Shown here: piece after piece, positions 29,478 through 38,249 of the stretch
Numbering within the stretch: the first letter of the stretch is position 1
How the letters are laid out: each line of letters opens with the position of its first letter
Assembly (NCBI RefSeq): GCF_014201505.1
Contig: NZ_JACHEO010000002.1
Location: 310,001-374,000 of the forward strand
Direction: 5' to 3'
DNA length: 64,000 nucleotides
DNA from: Desulfoprunum benzoelyticum
GTDB taxonomy: Bacteria > Desulfobacterota > Desulfobulbia > Desulfobulbales > Desulfocapsaceae
Made by a program: the position numbers and the translations under genes
Notes under the pieces: generated by a model
What the model was told of the DNA's origin: nothing
Databases searched by the model: none
Seen by the model: the letters and a program-made list of their open reading frames with translations, nothing else

Positions 29478-30638
29478 ATGGCAAAGAACTGCATCAAGGA
29501 ACCGGAAGTGAAACAGACGTCGGAAGCGGGGCTTGCCGACGTCGTGGCCTGCCAGTCGGATATCTGCTTTATCGACGGCGACAACTGCCGCCTGGTTTAT
29601 CGCGGCTATAACGCCATCGATCTGGCGATGAACAGTAATTTCGAGGAGGTCGCCTACCTGCTGTGGTACGGCTGTCTGCCGAGAATTACCGAGTACAAGG
29701 CCTTCCTCGCCGGTTTCACCGGGTCGATGGCCCTGCCCAGCAACACGGTCATGATCCTGCGGATGTTCCCGAAGTCAGTGACGCCGATGGAGGTGCTCCG
29801 CACCGCTGTCTCCTCTCTGGGACACTGGGATCCGGACAGCGGCAACACCGCCCTCGATGCCAGTCTGCGCAAGGCCCAGCGCCTGACCCTGCGCATGCCT
29901 CTGCTGATCGCCGCCCACCAGCGTCTCCGCGAGGGGAACGAGCCGATCAACCCGATTCCCGGCCAGGGTATTGCCTACAACTTCCTGTATACCCTGAAGG
30001 GCAAGGTTCCTGATCCGAAGATCGTCGAGGCCTTCGATATGGCCCTCATCCTCCATGCCGACCATGAGTTGAATGCCTCCACCTTTGCAGCCCGGGTGAC
30101 GGCGGCAACCATGGCCGATATCTACTCCTGCGTCACCAGCGCCATCGGGGCCCTCAAGGGACCGCTGCACGGCGGCGCCAACATGGAGGTGATGCAGTTG
30201 ATCGAAGAGATCGGGACGCCGGAGAACGCCGAGCCCTACATTCTCGACAAACTCGAGAACAAGGTCAAGATCCCCGGCTTCGGTCACCGGGTCTACCGCT
30301 GTGAGGATCCCCGGGTCGCCGTTCTGCGCGACTGTGCCGAATCGATCTCGGAACTGGCCGGCGAGGGCAAGAATTATGCGATCACCCGGGAAATCGAGCG
30401 CGTCGTGCTCGAGAAGACCAAGGTCTATCCCAATGTCGACCTCTATACCGCCTCGCTGTACCATGCGATGGGGATCCCGACCGAGCTGTTCACCCCGATC
30501 TTCGCGATCAGCAGAGTCGTCGGCTGGACCTCGCATATCCTCGAACAATGGTCGAACAACCGCCTGATCAGGCCGCGGGCGGAATATACCGGCCCCCGCG
30601 ACCTGGTCTACTCGCCGATCGACCAGCGGACGAGGTAG
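29478..30638 (+). CDS. Citrate synthase
   Basis: A 386-residue type I-like citrate synthase. Active-site regions are HADHELNASTFAARV, LKGPLHGGAN and GFGHRVYRCEDPR, giving the catalytic His, His and Asp region (the Asp near FDMALILHADHE and the terminal block). HILEQWSNNRLIRP is the C-terminal CoA and dimer signature. Size and ends fit citrate synthase, with 2-methylcitrate synthase as the alternative. The leader carries a sigma54 promoter and a divergent sigma54 activator gene, unusual for a TCA-cycle enzyme. The start has weak AGG upstream. Confidence 0.93.
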   Translation: MAKNCIKEPEVKQTSEAGLADVVACQSDICFIDGDNCRLVYRGYNAIDLAMNSNFEEVAYLLWYGCLPRITEYKAFLAGFTGSMALPSNTVMILRMFPKSVTPMEVLRTAVSSLGHWDPDSGNTALDASLRKAQRLTLRMPLLIAAHQRLREGNEPINPIPGQGIAYNFLYTLKGKVPDPKIVEAFDMALILHADHELNASTFAARVTAATMADIYSCVTSAIGALKGPLHGGANMEVMQLIEEIGTPENAEPYILDKLENKVKIPGFGHRVYRCEDPRVAVLRDCAESISELAGEGKNYAITREIERVVLEKTKVYPNVDLYTASLYHAMGIPTELFTPIFAISRVVGWTSHILEQWSNNRLIRPRAEYTGPRDLVYSPIDQRTR

Positions 30639-30815
30639 GACAGGGGTATTTTACGACAGCGATGGGATTGAAGGCAGCCGCGCCGGGTTTGCAAACGAAT
30701 GTGCAATGAATGTGTGTAATCACGCTGGAAGAACCGGTGGCGTCCACCGGGTTCGAATCGGCAAAGCTGCCTGGCTCTATCCAGGTATTCTCAACATGGA
30801 GAGTAGTGAGAAGCA

Positions 30816-31292
30816 ATGTACCCATCGCATTTTGGCAGCAATGTGCTGTTTCCGCGCCGGCAGGACTTCGAGGTGGTGGTCAAGGATGAAGTCGTCGGCA
30901 AGGGGGTCGTGGCCCGCAGAGGTTTTGCCAGAGGAGATCTGATTGCCGCCCTGGCCGGCGAAATCATTGATGACATCCGCCAGCACAGCCTGCAGATCAG
31001 GCCCGGCGTCCACCTCTACGACGTCTATTTTTCCGGTTATTTCCTGCACTCCTGTTCGCCGAATGTGCATCTCGACATGGACAATCTGGTGGTCCATGCC
31101 ATCAGGGACATCCGCCCCGGCGATTACCTCTTCATGGACTATGCCCAGACCGAGGATGTGCTGTTCAAACAGTTTCCCTGCAGCTGCGGCTCTGAAAACT
31201 GCCGCGGCTGGATCACCGGCCGAAAAGAGCAGACTGCCGGCTATATTGCCGAAAACCTGACAGATATCCCAATCAACAAGATCGTCGGCTGA
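30816..31292 (+). CDS. SET-domain protein (putative protein-lysine methyltransferase)
   Basis: A 158-residue SET-domain protein. VVGKGVVARRGFARGDLIAAL is the N-SET, FLHSCSPNVHLDMDNLVV the SAM/catalytic NHxxxPN-like block, DYLFMDYAQTED the catalytic Tyr region, and a post-SET-like CSCGSENCRGWITG (CXCX4C) suggests a zinc site. SET proteins methylate lysines; bacterial targets are mostly unknown. It is 178 bases after citrate synthase on the same strand, and the decarboxylase follows after 8 bases, so the two are co-transcribed. Confidence 0.85.
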   Translation: MYPSHFGSNVLFPRRQDFEVVVKDEVVGKGVVARRGFARGDLIAALAGEIIDDIRQHSLQIRPGVHLYDVYFSGYFLHSCSPNVHLDMDNLVVHAIRDIRPGDYLFMDYAQTEDVLFKQFPCSCGSENCRGWITGRKEQTAGYIAENLTDIPINKIVG

Positions 31293-31300
31293 AGGCGGCC

Positions 31301-32497
31301 ATGAACGGATGGTGGGAGCGCGACGATCTGCGCTATGCCGCTGACCGCCTGATCTTTGCCGGCCGGGTGGCGGCGGATCTGGCGCATCAGTACGGCAGTC
31401 CTTCTTTTTTTTACAGTGCCCGCCGGGTGGCGGCGAACATGGCCCGGCTGCATGGAGTTCTCGATGCGGCCGGTTTCGCCGGTCGGCATCGCCTCAACTA
31501 TGCGATGAAGGCCAACCGTTTCGCTCCGTTGCTGACCTGGATGAAGACCAGCGGCCTCTGCCGCATCGACGCCTGTTCCCCGCAGGAGGTGGAGCATGCC
31601 GTCGGTTGCGGATTTTCCCCGGCCGAGATCTCGTTCACCGCGACGAGTCTCTCCGACCGGGATTTCGATCGGTTGTCACGGCTTGACGGCCTGGTCATGA
31701 ACTGCGATTCCCTCCATTCGATCCGGCAATGGGGGGAGCGCCGGCCGGGGCGGAAGATCGGCCTCCGGGTCAATCCGGCGGTCGGCGTCGGTCGGGCCGA
31801 CAACGAGATGCTGCAGTACAGTGGCGGTCGCACGACCAAATTCGGGCTCTACCGGGAACAGTTCGCCGAGGCCCTCGAACTGGCGGCACGGTATGGCCTC
31901 ACCATCGAGCGGATCCACTTCCACACCGGTTGCGGTTATCTGACGCCGCAGTTGAACGCCTGGGAAAAGGTCGTAAAGGAATGCCTGTGGTTCGTCGACC
32001 GGATCGCTACGGTCACGACCGTCAATGTCGGCGGCGGTCTCGGCGTCCCTCATACCGACCGGGACCGTCCCCTCGATCTGTCGCTGTGGGCGGCAATCCT
32101 GAGCCGGCATTTCCAGCAGCGGCGGCTGCAGATCGAAGTCGAACCCGGAGATTACCTGGTCAAGGATGCCGGGTTGCTGCTTCTCACGGTCAATGCGGTG
32201 GAAAAGAAGAAGGACACGGTCTTTGTCGGCGTCGATGCCGGCTTCAACATCGCGGTCGAACCAGCGGTCTATGGCCTCCCTTTTCAACCGGTTCCGGTCT
32301 GTCGCCGGCCGGGCGAACAGCGGTGCACCCTGGTCGGCAATATCAATGAGGCCCTTGACGTCTGGTACGCCGATGTTGCGATGCCGCCGGTAGCATCAGG
32401 CGATTTCCTGGCCCTGATCAATGCCGGGGCCTATTCGGCCTCGATGGCCTCCAACCACTGCATGCGCGGCGAGTTCAAGGAATTTCTGCTTCTCTGA
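31301..32497 (+). CDS. Fold-type III PLP decarboxylase (DAP/ornithine decarboxylase-like)
   Basis: A 398-residue alanine-racemase-fold decarboxylase. The PLP lysine is in NYAMKANRF, the phosphate loop is NVGGGLGVPHTD, and IEVEPGDYLVKDAG is the family EPG motif with D where arginine is usual in many relatives. FHTGCGYL replaces the HxGSQ of LysA. The C-terminal CESGD catalytic loop of DAP decarboxylases appears only as PPVASGDFLAL, without the cysteine, so the substrate may differ from diaminopimelate. It is 8 bases after the SET gene. Confidence 0.85.
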   Translation: MNGWWERDDLRYAADRLIFAGRVAADLAHQYGSPSFFYSARRVAANMARLHGVLDAAGFAGRHRLNYAMKANRFAPLLTWMKTSGLCRIDACSPQEVEHAVGCGFSPAEISFTATSLSDRDFDRLSRLDGLVMNCDSLHSIRQWGERRPGRKIGLRVNPAVGVGRADNEMLQYSGGRTTKFGLYREQFAEALELAARYGLTIERIHFHTGCGYLTPQLNAWEKVVKECLWFVDRIATVTTVNVGGGLGVPHTDRDRPLDLSLWAAILSRHFQQRRLQIEVEPGDYLVKDAGLLLLTVNAVEKKKDTVFVGVDAGFNIAVEPAVYGLPFQPVPVCRRPGEQRCTLVGNINEALDVWYADVAMPPVASGDFLALINAGAYSASMASNHCMRGEFKEFLLL

Positions 32498-32653
32498 GAC
32501 GCTGTCGGCGATCCGGTCAGCGGCAGTGCTTGCCAGAATCGTTGCAATTGGTTGATCCGTCACCTAGAATGAGTCCCGGAATGGTCGGCGGTGCATGGGC
32601 ACTGTCCCGTTGGTAAAGTCAAGGCAGCAGGGGAATCGAAGGAGATGTCATCG

Positions 32654-33202
32654 ATGGGAAATTCATTTCGGGAACAGTTGCTGAAACTGGGCCTGGTCGA
32701 GAAGAAACAGGTCGATCAGGTCAAGAAGAAGCAGTACCTGACCAAAAAACAGCAGCAGAGAAGCCGGGCTCAGGAAATCGTCGACGAAAACAAGGCCTTG
32801 GCCCTGCAGGCGCAGGCGGAGAAGAAGGAAAGGGAGCGTCTGCGTAACCAGCAGCGCGAGGAAGAGCTGCGGCGCAAGCAGGAGGCGGAGCAGGTCAGGC
32901 AATTGATCGCCAGCCACTGCCTGGCTCAGGACCGGCAGGGAACGGCCTTCCGGTTTGCCGACGGCGGCAAGGTCCAGCGGATCTTCGTCGCGGCGGCGAT
33001 GGTGGACGGCCTCAGCCGGGGGTTGCTGGCCATCAGCCGTTCCGGTCCTGCCTATGAGGTCATCCCGGCGGGCATTGCCGAGAAAATCATCCGGCTCGAT
33101 CCGGCGGTCATCGTCCTGTGGAACAGGGATCCGAAAAATGCTGCAGCGACCGCCGACGATGCCTACGCCGGCTACGAGATCCCTGACGATCTGGTGTGGT
33201 AG
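32654..33202 (+). CDS. DUF2058 family protein
   Basis: A 182-residue DUF2058 (YaiL-like) protein. GNSFREQLLKLGLVEKKQVDQ is the exact family start, followed by a strongly charged coiled coil (residues about 25-90) and a globular end with VIPAGIAEKI and VVLWNRD-like segment VIVLWNRDP. The start follows AAGGAG with a 10-base gap; an in-frame ATG three codons upstream is too close to the ribosome site. It is a cytoplasmic, RNA- or ribosome-linked protein by family suspicion only. Confidence 0.88.
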   Translation: MGNSFREQLLKLGLVEKKQVDQVKKKQYLTKKQQQRSRAQEIVDENKALALQAQAEKKERERLRNQQREEELRRKQEAEQVRQLIASHCLAQDRQGTAFRFADGGKVQRIFVAAAMVDGLSRGLLAISRSGPAYEVIPAGIAEKIIRLDPAVIVLWNRDPKNAAATADDAYAGYEIPDDLVW

Positions 33203-33211
33203 GGCAAGGGG

Positions 33212-33820
33212 CTATCTGGTGCTTACCTCCGGCAGCAGGCTGAACTGCAGCATGTCCCGGCGGGCCTCGATGTTGACGAATTTCATCCCGATGATCAGGG
33301 TCTTGCCGCCGCTTTTGGCCACCAGCGGTTTCATGTCCTGCATCGAGACCGGAAATTCCCGGCCGTTGAGCAATGACACCAGGGCCTGGCCGAGATCGCC
33401 CTTGCCGCCGTTCTGGGTCGCGTTCATCCTGTCGACCACCGGCTTGATATAGAGGATCTGGCGTTGCCGATCAAAACGCAGGCGGGCGTTGCAGTTGAAA
33501 TCGAGTTCGACCTCCCCGACCTTGAGATTGATCTGGTGACCGGCCAGTTCGGAAACGATCCGCAGGTCGCTGCCGGCCACGTGCAGCCGACAGGAGAGGT
33601 GCCTGTCGCCGAACTGCAGGTCGTCGATGCGAATGATCCTGATCGTTCCCTGGAGTCCTTCCGATCTGGCATCGATGTCGAGCGGCAGCACCGCCTGGAC
33701 GGTCCTGGCCATCACGCTTTCCGGGAGATTGAGGGTGATCGTTTCATCCTTCTGGGCCAGGCCGTGACCCGGGAGGAGAAGGGGAAGGAGGAGAAGGATC
33801 GCCTTGAGCACCGTCTTCAT
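33212..33820 (-). CDS. Secreted/periplasmic protein of unknown function
   Basis: A 202-residue protein with a signal peptide (MKTVLKAILLLLPLLLPGHG, cleavage near GLA-Q). The mature part is mostly beta (ITLNLPESVMARTVQAVLPL, VGEVELDFNCNARLRFD) and looks like lipid-binding YceB/DUF1439-type domains, but I cannot assign a family. The start was placed at the ATG behind AAAGGATGACAATC, which overlaps the end of the upstream membrane protein by 77 bases. Confidence 0.65.
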   Translation of the reverse strand: MKTVLKAILLLLPLLLPGHGLAQKDETITLNLPESVMARTVQAVLPLDIDARSEGLQGTIRIIRIDDLQFGDRHLSCRLHVAGSDLRIVSELAGHQINLKVGEVELDFNCNARLRFDRQRQILYIKPVVDRMNATQNGGKGDLGQALVSLLNGREFPVSMQDMKPLVAKSGGKTLIIGMKFVNIEARRDMLQFSLLPEVSTR

Positions 33821-34730
33821 GATTGTCATCCTTTGTCTGGTGGGGGATACGAGAAAATAACGATAGTATAATCGTTTGCAGTATCAGAACACAAGCCAGA
33901 ATAATCCCCAGCATCGAGGCCGGGTTGCGGATCCGGTTGTGCAGCCGGTAGTCGGTGACCGCCACGGTATCCGCGGCGACGAATCGGCCCCGGATCGACA
34001 CCGATCCGGATTGGTCCGGGGTCGTTCCCTCCAACCTGATCGTCTCGCCGCTGAAGATGGTAACGGCCCGGGTCGCCCGATCATAGGTCGTGCGATCGAA
34101 TTCAACATACTTTCCGGGGCGGGCTGTTTTATCTTTCAGGGTATGGAGAAAGTGGAAATCGGTCTGTTCGAGATTGTCGAGAAAAAGGAGGGGACTGGCC
34201 AAGTAGAGAAGAAGACAGGTCGCGGCGGCGGCAATCCGGCCGGGGGGCATGGCGGCGGCCCAGATCGACTGGCGGACAATCCGCGGCCAGCACCACAGCA
34301 GCGTGATCAGCCCGGCGACCGTCAGCGGGGTGCCGAGGGGATGGTCGAGGTCGAACAGATGGAACTGCTGCGCGGACCAGTCGAACGGCGCCAGGAGGTG
34401 GACGCCGTTGGCCCATTTGACCTGGGTCGCATCGAGCAGCAGGTGGAACAGGCAGTTGCCGGAAAGGATGGCGAAGGTCGCCGCCGGCCGACGGGAGAAC
34501 TGGGCCACGACGGCCGACAAAAGAGTGCAGAAGAGGAGGCTGGCCTGGATGGTGGCGTAGAGCCTGATCGTGTATGGCGCCGCCAGTCCGAGGGTGAGAG
34601 ATGCCCGGAGCAGGATCCAGGGGATGTCCGGAATGATGCAGCCGACCACGACCCACGGCAGGACCTTGTCCGATAACGCCGCCCTGTGCACCGGTGCCTG
34701 CAGGGCGATATGGCAGAGTGTGTTTGGCAA
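33744..34730 (-). CDS. Predicted integral membrane protein, DUF4184/YdjM-like
   Basis: A 328-residue protein with about six hydrophobic segments. The N-terminal MPNTLCHIALQAPVH, the loop GCIIPDIPWILLR and CLFHLLLDATQ give the H...PD...HxxxD pattern of membrane-bound metal-dependent hydrolase-like families. A periplasmic-looking part (residues 210-270) is soluble and beta-rich, then one more helix near 275-295. The low-complexity tail (DPSPPSPSPPGS) is read through the start of the next gene. No substrate is known. Confidence 0.7.
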   Translation of the reverse strand: MPNTLCHIALQAPVHRAALSDKVLPWVVVGCIIPDIPWILLRASLTLGLAAPYTIRLYATIQASLLFCTLLSAVVAQFSRRPAATFAILSGNCLFHLLLDATQVKWANGVHLLAPFDWSAQQFHLFDLDHPLGTPLTVAGLITLLWCWPRIVRQSIWAAAMPPGRIAAAATCLLLYLASPLLFLDNLEQTDFHFLHTLKDKTARPGKYVEFDRTTYDRATRAVTIFSGETIRLEGTTPDQSGSVSIRGRFVAADTVAVTDYRLHNRIRNPASMLGIILACVLILQTIILSLFSRIPHQTKDDNHEDGAQGDPSPPSPSPPGSRPGPEG

Positions 34731-34856
34731 GCCCTTGTCCTTCGGGTAAGATGGTGTTGACAGCGGCCACTGGACCTCCGCGGCGGTGCCGGCATCCAGG
34801 CGATAGTAGCCAATTCATCGACAGAGCACAAGCGACCTTTGATCGCCACCCTCCCC

Positions 34857-36212
34857 ATGCAAACGCCGATCCTCACCGTGTCCGCCGACTGCCTTCTGGC
34901 AGGAATCGACACTGCTGTCGAGCTGGAACTCAAGCGGCTGCTGACCATCGATAACCCCCGCTACGTTGCCGCCAAACGCTATGGCCGGTGGATCGGCAAA
35001 CGGCTCAAGCCGACGCTGGAATACTATGTCCCGGTTCCGGGTGGTCTCCGTTTTCCACGCGGATTTTCCAACCAGGCGATCCTGCTGTGCCGGCAATTGA
35101 TGGGCTGCTCGCCGGAGATTGTCGACCACCGGCGCCTGCTGCCGGAGATCGATTTCCATTTTTCCGGCGCGCTGCGGTCCTACCAGCAGGAGGCGGTCGA
35201 AAACGCCCGGCGGCGATCTTTCGGCGTTATCGAGGCCGGGACCGGCAGCGGCAAGACGATCATGGCCCTGGCCCTGATTGCCGAGAGACGGCAGCCGGTT
35301 CTGGTTGTCGTCCATACCCGGGAACTGCTCTACCAGTGGCGGGATCGGGCCTCTGAATTTCTCGGTTGTCCGGTCGGGCTGGTGGGCGACGGGCATTTCG
35401 TCGTCGAGCCGTTCACCGTGGCCATTGTCAATTCGGCGCGCAAACACGTGGCGGCGCTTGTCCCTCATTTCGGCCACCTCGTGGTCGATGAGTGTCACCG
35501 GGTCCCGGCGGCGCTGTTCACCGATGTCGTCTCGCATTTCGACAGCCATTACCTCCTCGGTCTCTCGGCCACCGCCTTTCGCAGCGACGACGGCTTCACC
35601 CGGTTGATCTATTATTTCATGGGCGACAGGATTCACAAGGTCGATCAGGGGGAACTGGAGGCCAGCGGCGCCGTCCTCAGGCCGCGCCTGATCCAGCGGG
35701 AAACGGCGTTCACCTTCAGCTATCGCGGCGACTACCAGGCCCTGATCAGGGCGCTGGCCGGCCACGAGGGGCGGAATCTCCAGATTATCGAAGATATCTG
35801 CCGGACGGTGGCGGAACCGGATGCCGGAACGGCACTGGTCGTCTCCGACCGCGTCGGCCATTGCGAAATCTTTGCCGATGAGCTCCGGCGCCGCGGGATC
35901 CGGGTAGAACTGCTGACCGGGCAGGTTTCCCAGGAGAGGCGCCATGCCGTGGTCGCCGCAGTCCAGAACGGCGAGCTCCAGGTCCTGGTCGCCACCCTGC
36001 AGCTGATCGGCGAGGGCTTCGACTGTCCCGGTCTCAGCAGCCTGTTCCTGACAACTCCGATCACCTTCGAGGGCCGGCTGCTGCAGGTCATCGGTCGGAT
36101 CATGCGGCCTGCCGCCAACAAGGAGGCGAGGGTCTACGATTACGTCGACGGAGCAATCCCGGTGCTGCAACGATCGGCCGTATCCCGCCGCAAGGTTCTG
36201 AGCCGGTTGTAG
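34857..36212 (+). CDS. DEAD/DEAH-box helicase, XPB/Rad25-like
   Basis: A 451-residue superfamily 2 helicase. Walker A is GAGTGSGKT near residue 126, motif II is VVDECHR (DECH variant), motif III LLGLSATAFR, and motif VI QVIGRIMRP. An N-terminal 110-residue domain precedes the helicase core (LKRLLTIDNPRYVAAKRYGR), similar to XPB-type proteins and the phage-like UvsW set. It probably acts in DNA repair or remodelling. The start is either this ATG or a TTG six codons upstream; neither has a good ribosome site. A terminator follows. Confidence 0.88.
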   Translation: MQTPILTVSADCLLAGIDTAVELELKRLLTIDNPRYVAAKRYGRWIGKRLKPTLEYYVPVPGGLRFPRGFSNQAILLCRQLMGCSPEIVDHRRLLPEIDFHFSGALRSYQQEAVENARRRSFGVIEAGTGSGKTIMALALIAERRQPVLVVVHTRELLYQWRDRASEFLGCPVGLVGDGHFVVEPFTVAIVNSARKHVAALVPHFGHLVVDECHRVPAALFTDVVSHFDSHYLLGLSATAFRSDDGFTRLIYYFMGDRIHKVDQGELEASGAVLRPRLIQRETAFTFSYRGDYQALIRALAGHEGRNLQIIEDICRTVAEPDAGTALVVSDRVGHCEIFADELRRRGIRVELLTGQVSQERRHAVVAAVQNGELQVLVATLQLIGEGFDCPGLSSLFLTTPITFEGRLLQVIGRIMRPAANKEARVYDYVDGAIPVLQRSAVSRRKVLSRL

Positions 36213-36229
36213 GCAGAGGAGCAGGGTGC

Positions 36230-36256
36230 GCCGATTCAACGTCCATTCGGCTTTTT
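36230..36256 (+). terminator. Rho-independent terminator after helicase gene
   Basis: GCCGA and TCGGC form a 5-bp stem over a 12-base loop followed by T5CTT. A second repeat AAATCCG-N6-CGGATTT follows at 36306-36325 in the typA leader. Confidence 0.5.
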
Positions 36257-36438
36257 CTTGCCATCCCGAAATCGTTGGAGTAATATTATTCTCTTTTTTC
36301 TTTGAAAATCCGTACTGGCGGATTTGAATCCCGGCACCCCCTGTCCAGGTGAGTGCTTTTTTTGTTGTATCATCTCCCAACATGACCTCGCCGCCGCAGA
36401 ACGCAGTGGGCTCTGCAACTTCTTCAGGATAATGAGAA

Positions 36439-38241
36439 ATGGAACAGGCAAAGATACGCAACGTGGCGATCATCGCCCACGTTGATCATGGAAAGACCAC
36501 ACTTGTTGATCAATTATTTAAACATTCCGGAATGTTTCGTGATAATCAGCAGGTGTCGGAGCGGCTGATGGACTCGATGGATCTCGAGCGGGAACGCGGC
36601 ATCACGATCACCGCCAAGAACGGCTCCTACCAATACAAGGATTTCTGGATCAACATCATCGATACCCCTGGTCATGCCGATTTCGGCGGCCAGGTCGAGC
36701 GGGTATTGCGGATGGCCGACGGGGCCCTGCTGCTGGTCGATGCCCAGGAGGGGCCGATGCCGCAGACCTATTTCGTCCTCAAGAAGGCCCTGCAGAACCA
36801 TCTGCCGGTCATCGTCGTCATCAACAAGATCGACAAGCCGGCGGCCCGCTGCGACTGGGTCGTCGACCAGGTCTTCGACCTCTTCGTCAAACTCAACGCC
36901 CCCGACAATATTCTCGATTTCGCGGTCGTCTACGCCTCGGCCAAGGGGGGGTACTCGATGCTCAGTCTCGAAGACGATATCGAGACCCATCGCAATATGG
37001 ACAGTGTGTCGGAGATGATCGTTGCGCATATCCCGGCCCCGAAAGGGGCGAGCGACCAGCCCCTGCAGATGCAGGTCGGGACCATCGAATACTCGCCCTA
37101 CCTCGGGCGCCTGGGCATCGGCAAGGTCGTCAACGGGACGATGTCGATCAACCAGCCGATCGTCGTCGCCCGCCGCGACGGCTCGATCAAGCCGGTACGG
37201 ATCTCGAAGATCTTCCGCTTCCAGAGCTCGGAGAAGGTTGCAGTCGACACGGTCGGAGTGGGGGAGATCGTCGCCATCGCCGGGATGGAGGACGTCACCG
37301 TCGGGGTGACCTTCACCGATCCGCTCGATCCCCGGCCGCTGCCGCTGATAACGATCGATCCGCCGACCATCTCGATGAACTTCATTCCCAACGATTCGCC
37401 CTTTGCCGGCAGAGAGGGGAAATTCGTGACCTCGCGGCATATCGAGGAGCGGCTGCAGCGGGAGGCGCTGGCCGATGTCGCGCTCCGCTACGAGTCCCTG
37501 AGCGATGCCGTGGGCTTCAAGGTTTCCGGCCGGGGTGAGCTGCACCTGTCGATCCTGATTGAGAAGATGCGGCGTGAGGGCTATGAATTCCAGGTCACCC
37601 GGCCGCAGGTCATCATGAAGGAGGACGAGAACGGCCAGTTGTTGGAACCGTACGAACGTCTGAGCGTCGATGTCGATGAGCTCTATCAGGGGGCGGTGAT
37701 CGAAAAGCTGGGCAAGCTCAAGGGCCAGATGGAGGAGATGACCACCGCCAACGGCATGGTGCGCCTGGTGTTCGTGATTCCGACCCGCGGTCTGCTCGGT
37801 TACCGGTCGCAGTTCATGACCGACACCAAGGGCATGGGGATCATGAATTACGTCTTTCATGAGTACGGTCCCTACGCCGGCGACATCGTCAACCGCGTCA
37901 ACGGGGTGTTGGTGGTCAAGGAACCCTGCACCGCCGTCGCCTATGCCCTCTTCAACCTCCAGGAGCGGGGCCGGCTGTTCATCAATCCCGGTGTCGCCCT
38001 GTACCAGGGGCAGATTATCGGTGAGCATTGCCGCTCGGTCGATCTCGTCGTCAACCCGGCCAAAGGCAAGAAGCTTACCAACATGCGGGCCTCCGGCTCG
38101 GACGAGGCGGTCATCCTCACCCCGCCGGTGCTGATGAGCCTGGAGGATTGCATCGCCTATATCAACGACGACGAACTCGTCGAGGTGACGCCGGAATCGA
38201 TCCGCCTGCGCAAGAAGGGCGGGGTCAAACTCAAGGCCTGA
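36439..38241 (+). CDS. typA: Ribosome-associated GTPase TypA/BipA
   Basis: A 600-residue translational GTPase. G1 is AHVDHGKTTLVDQL, G2 lies in RGITITAKN, G3 is DTPGHADFGG, G4 NKIDKPAAR. The EF-G-like domains II, III and V and the TypA C-terminal domain follow (GRGELHLSILIEKMRREGYE, PTRGLLGYRSQFMT, NMRASGSDEAVILTPP). TypA acts on the 70S ribosome under stress and in 50S assembly. It is preceded by 227 bases with its own promoter region. Confidence 0.97.
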   Translation: MEQAKIRNVAIIAHVDHGKTTLVDQLFKHSGMFRDNQQVSERLMDSMDLERERGITITAKNGSYQYKDFWINIIDTPGHADFGGQVERVLRMADGALLLVDAQEGPMPQTYFVLKKALQNHLPVIVVINKIDKPAARCDWVVDQVFDLFVKLNAPDNILDFAVVYASAKGGYSMLSLEDDIETHRNMDSVSEMIVAHIPAPKGASDQPLQMQVGTIEYSPYLGRLGIGKVVNGTMSINQPIVVARRDGSIKPVRISKIFRFQSSEKVAVDTVGVGEIVAIAGMEDVTVGVTFTDPLDPRPLPLITIDPPTISMNFIPNDSPFAGREGKFVTSRHIEERLQREALADVALRYESLSDAVGFKVSGRGELHLSILIEKMRREGYEFQVTRPQVIMKEDENGQLLEPYERLSVDVDELYQGAVIEKLGKLKGQMEEMTTANGMVRLVFVIPTRGLLGYRSQFMTDTKGMGIMNYVFHEYGPYAGDIVNRVNGVLVVKEPCTAVAYALFNLQERGRLFINPGVALYQGQIIGEHCRSVDLVVNPAKGKKLTNMRASGSDEAVILTPPVLMSLEDCIAYINDDELVEVTPESIRLRKKGGVKLKA

Positions 38242-38249
38242 GGTGCGCC

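Noticed and set aside
30731-30775. tRNA-like T-arm (GGTTCGAATC) after citrate synthase
   Set aside because: The flanking stem (CCGGG with CGGCA) does not pair, and no acceptor, D or anticodon arm is found. CCGGTGG-CGT-CCACCGG is just a hairpin, perhaps a terminator without T-run.
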